Positions 36,601-44,282 of a stretch of 45,269 bases of DNA are shown here, one piece after another. Origin of the DNA: Sphingobacterium sp. (GTDB lineage: Bacteria > Bacteroidota > Bacteroidia > Sphingobacteriales > Sphingobacteriaceae); contig JALAGS010000212.1 in NCBI GenBank assembly GCA_022712315.1, positions 1 through 45,269 on the forward strand, given 5' to 3'. A program made the translations under genes and the position numbers. Below the pieces are notes generated by a model. That model did no database searches, was not told the origin of the DNA, and saw only the letters and a list, made by a program, of their open reading frames with translations. How positions within the stretch are numbered: the first letter of the stretch is position 1; every line of letters begins with the position of its first letter.

Positions 36601-37911
36601 TTAGAACGCTTCGTTGAGCCCCAAAAAGAAACCCCGAGATCCATATTTTCCGAAAGCATAGTCCAGACAGAGATTTGTGCGCGTTGCTTTGTTAAATAGA
36701 ACCCGTAATCCGGCGCCGCCGCCGGGCTGCCACCTTTCAAACAGCTTAGTGCCAAGTTCGTCACTTGCTGTCTGTAGATTAAAGAATGCAGCTCCACTCA
36801 GGAAGCGATTTTTTAAAATTGGGAAGCGGTATTCGGTTTCGGCATAACCGAAAGAAATTCCTTTGAAATAACCGATGGTATAACCACGGCCGCTCCTTAC
36901 GGCGACATCCCTTCCTGTGCCGGGGAGGTCAAAATAGGGGAGTGTACCGCCAAGTTTATAGGACCCCCAGTACCAGAAGGCAAGGACATGAGCTGGGTCA
37001 GACTGAGATAGACTAAAATATTTCCGAAAGTCGGTTGTAAGCTGTACGGCACTTTTGCTGCTGCCCAACAACGTGGTGTTCCATCGGACGCCGATATCGG
37101 AATAGATGCCTTTGTAAGGCCTATTGGGATTATCTCTTGTCATATACTGCAAATTGAACAGTAACCCATTGGAGTTATAACTGTCTGGTTCGAAGCCATG
37201 CTTTTCCGTATAGATTGTATTGGGGGTAACATTGCCATTAGGACCGCTGCTCGTTATTTTGCGCCTTAAGTCAAAAGCTAATCCAGCTCCAACAAATAGC
37301 CCATCAGCGATACGTTTGTAGACTTTTTCGTTAAATGTAAAGGCGTTGTACTTGGCGCCATACTTCTTATGCTCAGGATTTGCAAGTATCTCTTCATCGG
37401 CATTGGTCCATTTTCCATGAGGCGTCATGCCCAAGCCTGCGTCTAAAGCAACCATCTTAACGAGTGCAAAAGCCCCCTGAAAATTCAGCTTGTTGTTTGG
37501 CGTAAATACATTGTGGCTGATATAAAAAACCATAATATTTTTTGTCGTAATCGAGGCAGATGTTGCGGCGATCGACATGGTAGTCGTTTTCGGGTCACCA
37601 AGTACTTTTCCGGCGACAGCTTTAATTCCAATCTGGCCGCCAATTGTCGGGTTATATGCGATATTGGGCATCAAGGTGATGGGTGAGCGTTTGCTCGAGT
37701 GTTCTTTTTTCCGTTTGGGGTGTATTATTCTTCCAATGAGGTCAGATATATCATATTGACTGGCAAGGATAGAATCGCGCCGATGATTGTACTGTGCAAG
37801 AGAGTCTGTTTTTGCATCGGTTTGGGCGGAAAGCAACGTAGGAATTGAGATTAAAAGCATTCCTAAAAAAGTGTATCGGAGGAAATTGTTATAACGTAAA
37901 AGTTGATGCAT
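36601..37911 (-). CDS. Omp85 (BamA/TamA)-like outer-membrane barrel
   Basis: A 436-residue protein with a signal peptide (YTFLGMLLISIPTLLSAQ) and no obvious POTRA repeats. The N-terminal 90 residues are hydrophilic and basic (HPKRKKEHSSKRSP). The C-terminal two thirds are alternating barrel strands ending in GSRGFFLGLNEAF, the style of the Omp85/bacterial surface antigen domain. Its job is unknown; short POTRA-less members are common in Bacteroidota. It is transcribed divergently from the M1 peptidase and upstream of the lipoprotein gene. Confidence 0.78.
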   Translation of the reverse strand: MHQLLRYNNFLRYTFLGMLLISIPTLLSAQTDAKTDSLAQYNHRRDSILASQYDISDLIGRIIHPKRKKEHSSKRSPITLMPNIAYNPTIGGQIGIKAVAGKVLGDPKTTTMSIAATSASITTKNIMVFYISHNVFTPNNKLNFQGAFALVKMVALDAGLGMTPHGKWTNADEEILANPEHKKYGAKYNAFTFNEKVYKRIADGLFVGAGLAFDLRRKITSSGPNGNVTPNTIYTEKHGFEPDSYNSNGLLFNLQYMTRDNPNRPYKGIYSDIGVRWNTTLLGSSKSAVQLTTDFRKYFSLSQSDPAHVLAFWYWGSYKLGGTLPYFDLPGTGRDVAVRSGRGYTIGYFKGISFGYAETEYRFPILKNRFLSGAAFFNLQTASDELGTKLFERWQPGGGAGLRVLFNKATRTNLCLDYAFGKYGSRGFFLGLNEAF

Positions 37912-38060
37912 ACATTCGGGCTTATCTTAAAACTAAACGTAAAAAAAATTAAAATGTTTTCTTGGGCACTCGGAGCCTGCCTTTTTTGATCTTTGAACAA
38001 ATGCAAATCCGGTATTGTGTTGAAGAAGTTTATTTTTCTTGCGAAGCAGGAGAATTAAAC

Positions 38061-38091
38061 TTGCAAATCACAGCAAATTTATCTTAGTTTG
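38061..38091 (+). promoter_or_regulatory. Promoter of the M1 peptidase gene
   Basis: TTG (38061-38063), 20 bases, then TTAGTTTG (38084-38091), one mismatch from TAnnTTTG. The predicted start gives a leader of about 10 bases. Confidence 0.55.
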
Positions 38092-38108
38092 ATTATTTAA
38101 ACTAGGAT

Positions 38109-39989
38109 ATGATAGGACGCACTATATTTAATTACGGATTGACTTTGCTTTTATTGACCGGGGTCGCCCATGCACAGGAGCTTTATACCCCAAGGAATAT
38201 TAAGCAGGCGATTGAAAAGGGCACGCGTACAACTACGGGTGAGCCAGGGAAAAACTATTGGCAGAATTTTGGCAAATATAATGTGCAGGTTCAATTGAAT
38301 CCTGCCACAAAAACGGTCAGCGGAACAGAAACCATTTTATACAGCAATAATAGCCCGGATACCTTGAAGCGGCTGGCAATACGATTTGTCAACAATGTAC
38401 ACAAGCCTAATGCCGTACGTGCGGCTTATGCCTCAGACGATTACCTAACTTCGGGATTGAAGATTAAATCCTTTAAACTGAATGGCCAGGTCTACGAGGT
38501 AAACAGTAAAGATTGGGGGACTGTCAAGTTAGGTGATTTTGGACAGAAGATCCTTCCGGGAGGCACTGCTAACTTGGAGATCAGCTGGGAATACCCTTTA
38601 TCTGTAGAAAGCGATCGCGAAGGACTGTTAAATGCTTCTACTTTTTATTGTGCTTACTCTTATCCAAGGGTGTCTGTATACGACGATTATAATGGCTGGG
38701 ATGTTTTGGAACATAACGGGAGACAGGAATTTTACAATGGTTTCAATGATTATCAATTTGAAATATCCGTTCCAAAGAATTTCGTCGTTTGGGCGACTGG
38801 TGAGCTGACAAATGCCGCAGAAGTACTGCAGAAACCTATTTTAGAACGTTTCGAAAAATCAAAAGTTAGCGATACAGCGATACATATCGCTACAGATGCT
38901 GAAATGAAAGCGGGAAAAGTGACAGCACAGGAAGCGTGGAATACCTGGAAATTTAAAGCTGCTTATGTTCCTGATTTCTGTTTCAGTGTAAGTGATAATT
39001 ATATCTGGGATGGCGGAAGTGTCGATTTGGGAAGCAAACGGGTGAGTGTTCAATCCAGCTACGTTGCCGGAACGCCAGACTTTGAACACTATATTGGCTG
39101 GCAGCAATACTGTATTGACTGGTTTTCCAAAAACTGGCCCGGTGTCACCTATCCCTACCCGACGATGACAGCGGTTCAGGGATTTGCCGATATGGAATAT
39201 CCGATGATGATCAATGATTCAAGTGTTCCGGATAATCTTGTGGACGCGCGGCAAACCGCGGACCATGAAATTGCACATACCTATTTCCCTTTTTACATGG
39301 GAATAAACGAGACACGCTACGGCTATATGGATGAAGGATGGGCTACGGCACTGGAATTTTGGATTGGAAATGCAGAGATCGGTGCAGATAAGAACAAAGA
39401 GCTTTTTAAAGATGCACGCGTAAAACGTTATATATTTGACCCTTCTACAGAGGAAGATCAACCCTTAATTACCATGACCTCCCAGTTAAGTGGTCTAGGG
39501 TATGGCAACAATGCTTACATCAAAGCTGCATTATCTTATATTGCATTAAGAGATTATCTGGGGGATGACCTGTTCAAAAAAGCCTTACATCATTACATGG
39601 AGCTATGGCATGGAAAACATCCGACGCCATGGGATTTCTTTTATAGCATCAATGCGGGCGCTGGACAAAATCTAAACTGGTATTGGAAAAACTGGTATTT
39701 CAGCAACAATTACATCGACCTCAAAGTGAATAGCTTTAAGCAGCTTAACGGTAAAAATACGCTTACGATCACCAATGTGGGGGGATTTGCGATTCCTTTT
39801 GATGTGCTGATTACCTATGCGGATGGATCTGTAGAGACAAAACACCAGACGCCAGCGATTTGGCAACATGATGAAAAGCAAGCAACTTTATCCTGGTCCT
39901 CGACTAAAAAGGTGAAAAATATTACATTGGACGGTGGTATTTTTATGGACTATACCGCAAAAGACAACAGCTGGGACAACCTAAAATAA
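38109..39989 (+). CDS. Exported M1-family metallopeptidase
   Basis: A 626-residue zinc aminopeptidase of the M1 (gluzincin) family. A signal peptide covers residues 1-22 (LLLLTGVAHAQ). The metal site is HEIAH near residue 387 with the third ligand Glu in DEGWA, 18 residues later. The usual GAMEN exopeptidase motif is replaced by ADMEYPMM just upstream, keeping the Met-Glu pair. Length and layout fit Bacteroidota periplasmic M1 peptidases. It is followed by a strong terminator and has its own promoter, so it is monocistronic. Confidence 0.92.
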   Translation: MIGRTIFNYGLTLLLLTGVAHAQELYTPRNIKQAIEKGTRTTTGEPGKNYWQNFGKYNVQVQLNPATKTVSGTETILYSNNSPDTLKRLAIRFVNNVHKPNAVRAAYASDDYLTSGLKIKSFKLNGQVYEVNSKDWGTVKLGDFGQKILPGGTANLEISWEYPLSVESDREGLLNASTFYCAYSYPRVSVYDDYNGWDVLEHNGRQEFYNGFNDYQFEISVPKNFVVWATGELTNAAEVLQKPILERFEKSKVSDTAIHIATDAEMKAGKVTAQEAWNTWKFKAAYVPDFCFSVSDNYIWDGGSVDLGSKRVSVQSSYVAGTPDFEHYIGWQQYCIDWFSKNWPGVTYPYPTMTAVQGFADMEYPMMINDSSVPDNLVDARQTADHEIAHTYFPFYMGINETRYGYMDEGWATALEFWIGNAEIGADKNKELFKDARVKRYIFDPSTEEDQPLITMTSQLSGLGYGNNAYIKAALSYIALRDYLGDDLFKKALHHYMELWHGKHPTPWDFFYSINAGAGQNLNWYWKNWYFSNNYIDLKVNSFKQLNGKNTLTITNVGGFAIPFDVLITYADGSVETKHQTPAIWQHDEKQATLSWSSTKKVKNITLDGGIFMDYTAKDNSWDNLK

Positions 39990-39999
39990 TCCAATCGGT

Positions 40000-40036
40000 C
40001 GTGTCAGCTTTTATTTACAGAAGCTGACACGATTTT
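40000..40036 (+). terminator. M1 peptidase terminator
   Basis: CGTGTCAGCTT pairs with AAGCTGACACG (11 base pairs, 10-base loop), followed by ATTTTA, about 11 bases after the stop. Confidence 0.85.
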
Positions 40037-40106
40037 ACAATGCATAAAGTTCTTTGCAGGGCGAATCTAGCCTTTGATGATGTGTTTCATTGCCCTCAAG
40101 AATATT

Positions 40107-40721
40107 TTACGACAAATTATCAATGGTTCGAAATGTCAGATTAATCCGTGCATGGAAAGCCTTCTTTGTAGGTGGAAGTCGATGTAGCCAATAGGTTTGC
40201 GTCAGATCTTTCATGACCAATAGACTTCCATGTCCTAGAATGATATCTATTTTTTCCTTACTGGTCTTATGCTTAAAGGCAAATTTTCGTTCGGCACCAA
40301 AGCTTAACGATGCAATTGCACCATTTTTTTTCAGATCTTTTTCCCCATCACTGTGCCAGGCCATTCCTTCATCGCCATTGTGATATAAATTCAACAAACA
40401 GGAATTGTAGGTCTCCTGTGTTGTTTCCTCTGCCAGTCTCTTCAGCTCCAGGAGTTCTTTTGTCCAGGGGAGGGCCCTTTTGGTGGTATTGGAATAGCTA
40501 TATTCAAATGCTTGGTCGCCATACCAGGCTACTTTTCGTTTGGTAACGATTTCATTGCCAAAAATTATGGCTCGGTCATTTACCCACTCCACCGAATCCA
40601 TTAGTATGTCAAAATAATGGTTTGCTTCCTGCTGGCTCAATATTTTACCATAGTAATTGACAGTCCCATCGTAAGGGAGTAGGTTCCTGTTGCCATCGAA
40701 GAGATTGTCGAAAAGTTCCAT
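40107..40721 (-). CDS. alkB: AlkB-family 2-oxoglutarate/Fe(II) dioxygenase
   Basis: A 204-residue oxygenase that removes methyl groups from alkylated bases in DNA or RNA. The iron ligands are visible as HSD in MAWHSDGEKDL near residue 129 and the second His in WLHRLPPTKKAFHARINLTF near 180. The Arg residues of the 2-oxoglutarate site (ARINLTFR) are at the end. Next to an Ada-like alkyltransferase gene, this is the alkylation-repair pair. Its ATG directly abuts a 60-base TTGTA repeat. The assignment to AlkB family is firm, substrate range is not. Confidence 0.9.
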   Translation of the reverse strand: MELFDNLFDGNRNLLPYDGTVNYYGKILSQQEANHYFDILMDSVEWVNDRAIIFGNEIVTKRKVAWYGDQAFEYSYSNTTKRALPWTKELLELKRLAEETTQETYNSCLLNLYHNGDEGMAWHSDGEKDLKKNGAIASLSFGAERKFAFKHKTSKEKIDIILGHGSLLVMKDLTQTYWLHRLPPTKKAFHARINLTFRTIDNLS

Positions 40722-40780
40722 TGTATTGTATTGTATTGTATTGTATTGTATTGTATTGTATTGTATTGTATTGTATTGTA
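40721..40780. repeat. Pentanucleotide tandem repeat (TTGTA)12
   Basis: Twelve perfect copies of TTGTA (TACAA on the coding strand of the neighbouring genes), 60 bases. It fills nearly all of the 67 bases between the ada-like stop (40789) and the alkB start (40721). Such perfect short repeats expand and contract by polymerase slippage. Confidence 0.97.
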
Positions 40781-40788
40781 ATTTTTAA

Positions 40789-41625
40789 CTAAATGGCTGT
40801 ATGTAGGCTCTCCCATCCGATTATGGCTGTTTTACGCATAGGATCCCATCGATAACCACCAAATATACCGCTGTTTTGAATCACACGGTGGCAAGGGATG
40901 AGGTAGGCGATGGGATTGCTTCCGACAGCAGTACCGACTGCGCGGGAGGCTTTGGGCCTTCCGATTTGGGAAGCGATGGTACCGTAAGTGCTTAAATTGC
41001 CCATAGGGATTTTTAATAAAGCTTCCCATACTTTTAGCTGAAAATCAGTTCCTTTTAAATGCAACTTTACCTGACTGATATCTTTATCTTCCGGATTTAA
41101 AGCTTGGAGGGCATTTTCATGCATACTATTTCCCTGTTGGAGATAGGTTGCCTTCGGGAACAGTTGTTGGAGTGACATAAAGGCTGTAGCCTGATCGTCT
41201 GCATAGGCAATATGGCAAACACCTTTTGGTGTGGATGCAATGAGCATTGTGCCGAATAGGCTTTGATAATAATCATAGGATATCAATAGATTGGCGCCCT
41301 CATTTTTATATTCAGCAGGTGTCATGCCTTCAATGTTGATGAATAATTCATGCAGTCTGCTGCTGCTGGAAAGACCAAGCTGATAGGTGGTTTCGGCGAT
41401 ATTATTTTCCTTTAGCAATGATTTTGCGTGATTTATGCTCACGTATTGCAGGAACTTTTTCGGGCTAGTACCCGCCCAAGCGGTAAACATTCGTTGAAAA
41501 TGAGCCTCACTCATGTAAACATGGGAAGCGATCTGACCCAATGTGGGCTGTGTCTTAAAATTCTCCTGTAAGAAATGTATCGCCTTGGCAATACGTTGAA
41601 AATCTACTTCTTGTTGAATAGTCAT
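40789..41625 (-). CDS. Ada-like AraC-HTH / O6-alkylguanine-DNA alkyltransferase
   Basis: A 278-residue two-domain protein. Residues 1-100 form an AraC-type helix-turn-helix (FLQENFKTQPTLGQIASHVY, MSEAHFQRMFTAWAGTSPKK). Residues 110-278 form the alkyltransferase domain with LSTYGTIASQIGRPKASRAV near 210 and acceptor Cys245 in IPCHRVI. It lacks the N-terminal zinc domain that in E. coli Ada takes methyl groups from phosphotriesters and switches the protein on. It can therefore repair O6-alkylguanine and bind DNA, but its sensing mechanism must differ. Co-directional with alkB. Confidence 0.9.
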   Translation of the reverse strand: MTIQQEVDFQRIAKAIHFLQENFKTQPTLGQIASHVYMSEAHFQRMFTAWAGTSPKKFLQYVSINHAKSLLKENNIAETTYQLGLSSSSRLHELFINIEGMTPAEYKNEGANLLISYDYYQSLFGTMLIASTPKGVCHIAYADDQATAFMSLQQLFPKATYLQQGNSMHENALQALNPEDKDISQVKLHLKGTDFQLKVWEALLKIPMGNLSTYGTIASQIGRPKASRAVGTAVGSNPIAYLIPCHRVIQNSGIFGGYRWDPMRKTAIIGWESLHTAI

Positions 41626-41704
41626 GATTGTTCATTTAATTTATACAAAGTTGCGCATAAGGAGAGACCTGTAAAATCCGATTTATGCTAAATTAAATGT
41701 TCGA

Positions 41705-41992
41705 CTAAGAAGATTTGTCCGAATGACCCAGGGACTTTTCCGGTGCGACTAGATCGCGGATCAGTTGTTTGAGTTCCTTAATCTCTGGAAATCGTCCTGC
41801 TCTTTTTCGGTCAAAGATCTCCTGATTCGCTACGCGTATGGTATAGCGGCCCGCAATTTCGCTAGGCACGAGCAGCACTCCGTGAATATCTTCAGTAAAT
41901 GAACTCAGCAGCTCTTGAGCCATATAGGCGGCGCGTAGCATCCAATTGCATTTTGGACAATATTCAATTTCGATAACAGGTTTTGTTGCCAT
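41705..41992 (-). CDS. SelW/Rdx-family thioredoxin-fold protein
   Basis: A 95-residue protein of the SelT/SelW/SelH (Rdx) family. The redox pair is CPKC at residues 12-15 in EIEYCPKCNWMLRAAYMAQELL, with Cys at the position used by selenocysteine in some relatives. GVLLVPSEIAGRYTIRV and GRFPEIKELKQLIRD complete the fold. Probably a cytoplasmic thiol redox protein, physiological partner unknown. It has a well-formed promoter at 42026-42055. Confidence 0.87.
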   Translation of the reverse strand: MATKPVIEIEYCPKCNWMLRAAYMAQELLSSFTEDIHGVLLVPSEIAGRYTIRVANQEIFDRKRAGRFPEIKELKQLIRDLVAPEKSLGHSDKSS

Positions 41993-42025
41993 GAGTCAAG
42001 TTAAGATGCATTGTTTTGTTTCAAA

Positions 42026-42055
42026 CAAATTTATTGATCCTACTGCTGCAATCAA
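42026..42055 (-). promoter_or_regulatory. Promoter of the SelW-like gene
   Basis: Minus strand: TTG (42055-42053), 19 bases, then TAAATTTG (42033-42026), a full match to the Bacteroidota consensus. The leader would be about 27 bases. Confidence 0.7.
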
Positions 42056-42092
42056 AACCATTTTTGTCATAGAAATTTCGAGATTATTTCCA

Positions 42093-42104
42093 ACTCGGCC
42101 GAGT
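42093..42104. promoter_or_regulatory. 12-base perfect palindrome
   Basis: ACTCGGCCGAGT, in the gap upstream of the SelW-like gene. It could be an operator or part of the adjacent terminator fold; ACTCGG appears again at 42161-42166. Confidence 0.35.
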
Positions 42105-42109
42105 ACTGT

Positions 42110-42182
42110 ATAAAAACAGCCCATTCCATATAAAGACAGCCCATTTCATTGGCCCCTTTTACTCGGTCAATGGAATAGGCTG
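42110..42182 (-). terminator. Terminator with tandemly duplicated arm after the dioxygenase gene
   Basis: The arm AATGGAATAGGCTG (42169-42182) can pair with either of two neighbouring near-identical 20-base units (42110-42129 and 42130-42149), each followed on the minus strand by a T-rich run. The dioxygenase gene stops 37 bases upstream. Confidence 0.6.
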
Positions 42183-42218
42183 GTCGTGTTGGATATCCCC
42201 GATAGGTATGCTGGAGGC

Positions 42219-43103
42219 TTAACCGATTTTCAAAGAAGTCATCGTCAGCGATCCAGCCACTGAATTGTCGTTGAAGAGAAACAGCTCGTCATTTTTATCC
42301 TGTAAACCCAAAGTATATATTAAAGGCAAGTAATGTTCAGGCGTTGGGATTGCCAAGTCAAACTCTTTGCCCTGTTTCCTGAAATCAATTAAGGCCTGGT
42401 GGTTCCCGTCCTGAATAAATTTCTTCATTTTTTCATTTGCTATTGTGGCCCATTCATAGGCATAACCTGTTGTGTTGAGTTTATCCCAGGCAACCATCCG
42501 TAGATTGTGCACCATATTGCCGCTACCGATAATCAGAATACCTTTTTTCCGTAGCTCGTTTAATTGCTGTGCAATCTCATAATGGTATGCAGCAGGTTGT
42601 GTATAGTCGATGCTCATTTGAATAATGGGCACATCTGCATTAGGGTAAAGATGTTTAACAACCGACCAGGAACCGTGATCCAGTCCCCATTTGTCGTCCA
42701 GTTGAATATCCGCTTTGCTGACGATACGCTGAGTTTCTGCAGCGAGAGCCGGACTCCCGGGGGCTGGATATTGCACATCAAATAAAGCTTGGGGGAATCC
42801 CCCAAAGTCATGTATAGTGGCAGGATGTTCCATTGCCGTAACAAATGTTCCACGTGTTTCCCAATGTGCAGACACAACAAGAATGGCCTTCGGTTTTTCA
42901 AAAGTTTGACCTATTTTTTTGAATCCTTGGACAAATTCATTGTCTTCGATAGCATTCATGGGACTTCCATGGCCTAGGAATAGAACCGGATATTTGTCGG
43001 TTGCTTCGAGTTCTCCGGAAAATTTATATAAAGAGCTCGCTTTGTGTGCTACTCCAGATAAAGGTAATGTTGCCATAATTTTGATAAAATCCTTTCTGCG
43101 CAT
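42219..43103 (-). CDS. Extradiol ring-cleavage dioxygenase, 4,5-DOPA/YgiD type
   Basis: A 294-residue member of the LigB-like dioxygenase family. The metal ligands fit PVLFLGHGSPMNAIEDNEF near residue 40, VVSAHWETRG near 85, and KWGLDHGSWSVVKHLYPN near 146. It would open catechol-type rings such as DOPA. The start at 43103 gives MRRKDFIKIMATLPLSG, a twin-arginine-like export signal, unusual for this normally cytoplasmic family. A reading from 43139 would only add 12 residues from the leader. A candidate -7 element is 34 bases upstream. Confidence 0.86.
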   Translation of the reverse strand: MRRKDFIKIMATLPLSGVAHKASSLYKFSGELEATDKYPVLFLGHGSPMNAIEDNEFVQGFKKIGQTFEKPKAILVVSAHWETRGTFVTAMEHPATIHDFGGFPQALFDVQYPAPGSPALAAETQRIVSKADIQLDDKWGLDHGSWSVVKHLYPNADVPIIQMSIDYTQPAAYHYEIAQQLNELRKKGILIIGSGNMVHNLRMVAWDKLNTTGYAYEWATIANEKMKKFIQDGNHQALIDFRKQGKEFDLAIPTPEHYLPLIYTLGLQDKNDELFLFNDNSVAGSLTMTSLKIG

Positions 43104-43136
43104 TTGATATATATGTAATCGCGTCAATTTTCTATA

Positions 43137-43144
43137 CAAAGGTA
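43137..43144 (-). promoter_or_regulatory. Candidate -7 element of the dioxygenase gene
   Basis: The coding strand reads TACCTTTG, a full consensus match, about 34 bases before the ATG at 43103. No TTG at the expected spacing. Confidence 0.45.
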
Positions 43145-43192
43145 AAGGATGGGAGGGAGGTAGGGTTATAATAATCCGGTCAAACTGTTGTA

Positions 43193-44026
43193 CTATTCGG
43201 AAATAAGCTTCTGTATTTCATTTCTGAATTCAGAAGGCGTCATGCCTGCTTTCTTTTTGAAGACATTGGTAAAGTAAGCTTTTTCTTGGTAGCCCAGTTC
43301 AAAGCCAATTTCTGAGATTGTTTTGTTTGTTGTCAACAATAAGTTTTTAGCCTCAATCAGCTTTCGGGTTTCGATAATTTCAGATACGCTTTGCTGCAAA
43401 ATATTTTGACAGATCAGGTTTAAGTTTCGCGTCGACATAAAAAGCTTCTCTGCGTAAAAATTAACCCCTTCGGGGCGGTGATAATTCTCTTCTAAGATTG
43501 ATAGAAAACTCTTAAATGTCGTTCCTTGATTTTTTAATTGTTGCTGTGCATCTGGAAATTGCCTTTTCCGTTCAGATTCAATCATGGTAAAAATGGTGCT
43601 CAACAGTTGCTTAATGACTCCATAGTCTACAGCAGTCTGCAGGGTCTCCTGCTGCATGAGTTCACACAAGATTGTTAATCTGTCGAAGCAGTGGGGGCTA
43701 TCGAAGGTCAATGTTGCGTTTTCATGAAAATGGGCGTAGAGTTGAAATGTTGTTTCGGGGATAAATTCGCTCTTGAAACGAATGACCCAAAATTCAATCT
43801 GATTATTATTCAATAGAGGTTTAACGCGGTGGTTTTTGCCTTGAGTGACAAAGCTTATAAAGGGGGCAGTATACGTTTTTGTTTTAAAATCGATAAAATG
43901 TTCGAGTTTTCCTGCTACGCCAATGATCAGTTCCTCGAAATCATGTTGGTGTATTTCGTTTTTGGATTGCTGAATACGCTGTGCCTCATCGGCGTCGATT
44001 TTATAGATTTTGAAAAGCTCGTTCAA
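43193..44026 (-). CDS. AraC-family transcriptional regulator
   Basis: A 277-residue regulator with an N-terminal cupin-like sensor region (HQHDFEELIIGVAGKLEHF near residue 26) and a C-terminal double helix-turn-helix at about 185-277. The second part reads TISEIGFELGYQEKAYFTNVFKKKAGMTPSEFR, the family signature. Its ligand is unknown. The dioxygenase gene lies 89 bases downstream in the same direction and might be its target, though it has its own promoter. Confidence 0.9.
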   Translation of the reverse strand: MNELFKIYKIDADEAQRIQQSKNEIHQHDFEELIIGVAGKLEHFIDFKTKTYTAPFISFVTQGKNHRVKPLLNNNQIEFWVIRFKSEFIPETTFQLYAHFHENATLTFDSPHCFDRLTILCELMQQETLQTAVDYGVIKQLLSTIFTMIESERKRQFPDAQQQLKNQGTTFKSFLSILEENYHRPEGVNFYAEKLFMSTRNLNLICQNILQQSVSEIIETRKLIEAKNLLLTTNKTISEIGFELGYQEKAYFTNVFKKKAGMTPSEFRNEIQKLISE

Positions 44027-44179
44027 AATAAGAAAGAAGATTAATGATCACTATACGAATATACGGTTTCGTTTGCATATTGTTTGTTGTAGAGTTCGCG
44101 TCGAACCGCATTAACGGAAAGTTCCATACTACTTCTACCTTAGTTTAGCTTTTGTTTATTGTTAGCTTAGCTTTAAGCT

Positions 44180-44223
44180 AGGTTTAGTTTAGGTCTTACC
44201 TATACTATACCTAAACTAAACCT
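44180..44223. repeat. 15-base-pair inverted repeat
   Basis: AGGTTTAGTTTAGGT (44180-44194) and its exact complement (44209-44223) around a 14-base loop. It can form a stable stem or cruciform. It leads directly into the tandem repeat at 44231. Confidence 0.8.
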
Positions 44224-44230
44224 AACTAAA

Positions 44231-44263
44231 CCCTAACTAAACCCTAACTAAACCCTAACTAAA
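44231..44263. repeat. Telomere-like 11-base tandem repeat
   Basis: Three perfect copies of CCCTAACTAAA, preceded by two partial copies (44211-44230). The minus strand reads GGGTTTAGTTA repeated, with GGG tracts separated by 8 bases. Confidence 0.9.
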
Positions 44264-44282
44264 GAGATAGGAAAGTATAGCT

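Larger units (their letters stand above)
44027..44282. other. AT-rich low-complexity region with inverted and tandem repeats
   Basis: No gene. From about 44130 the sequence is dominated by TTAG/CTAA words, including a 15-base perfect inverted repeat and a tandem 11-base repeat listed separately. Confidence 0.7.

Noticed and set aside
40721..40780. Repeat as in-frame coding extension of alkB
   Set aside because: The frame through the repeat is open, but the array contains no start codon on the coding strand and the upstream ada-like gene ends with its own TAG in another frame.
44211..44263. CRISPR array
   Set aside because: The 11-base units are contiguous with no spacers and no cas genes are near.
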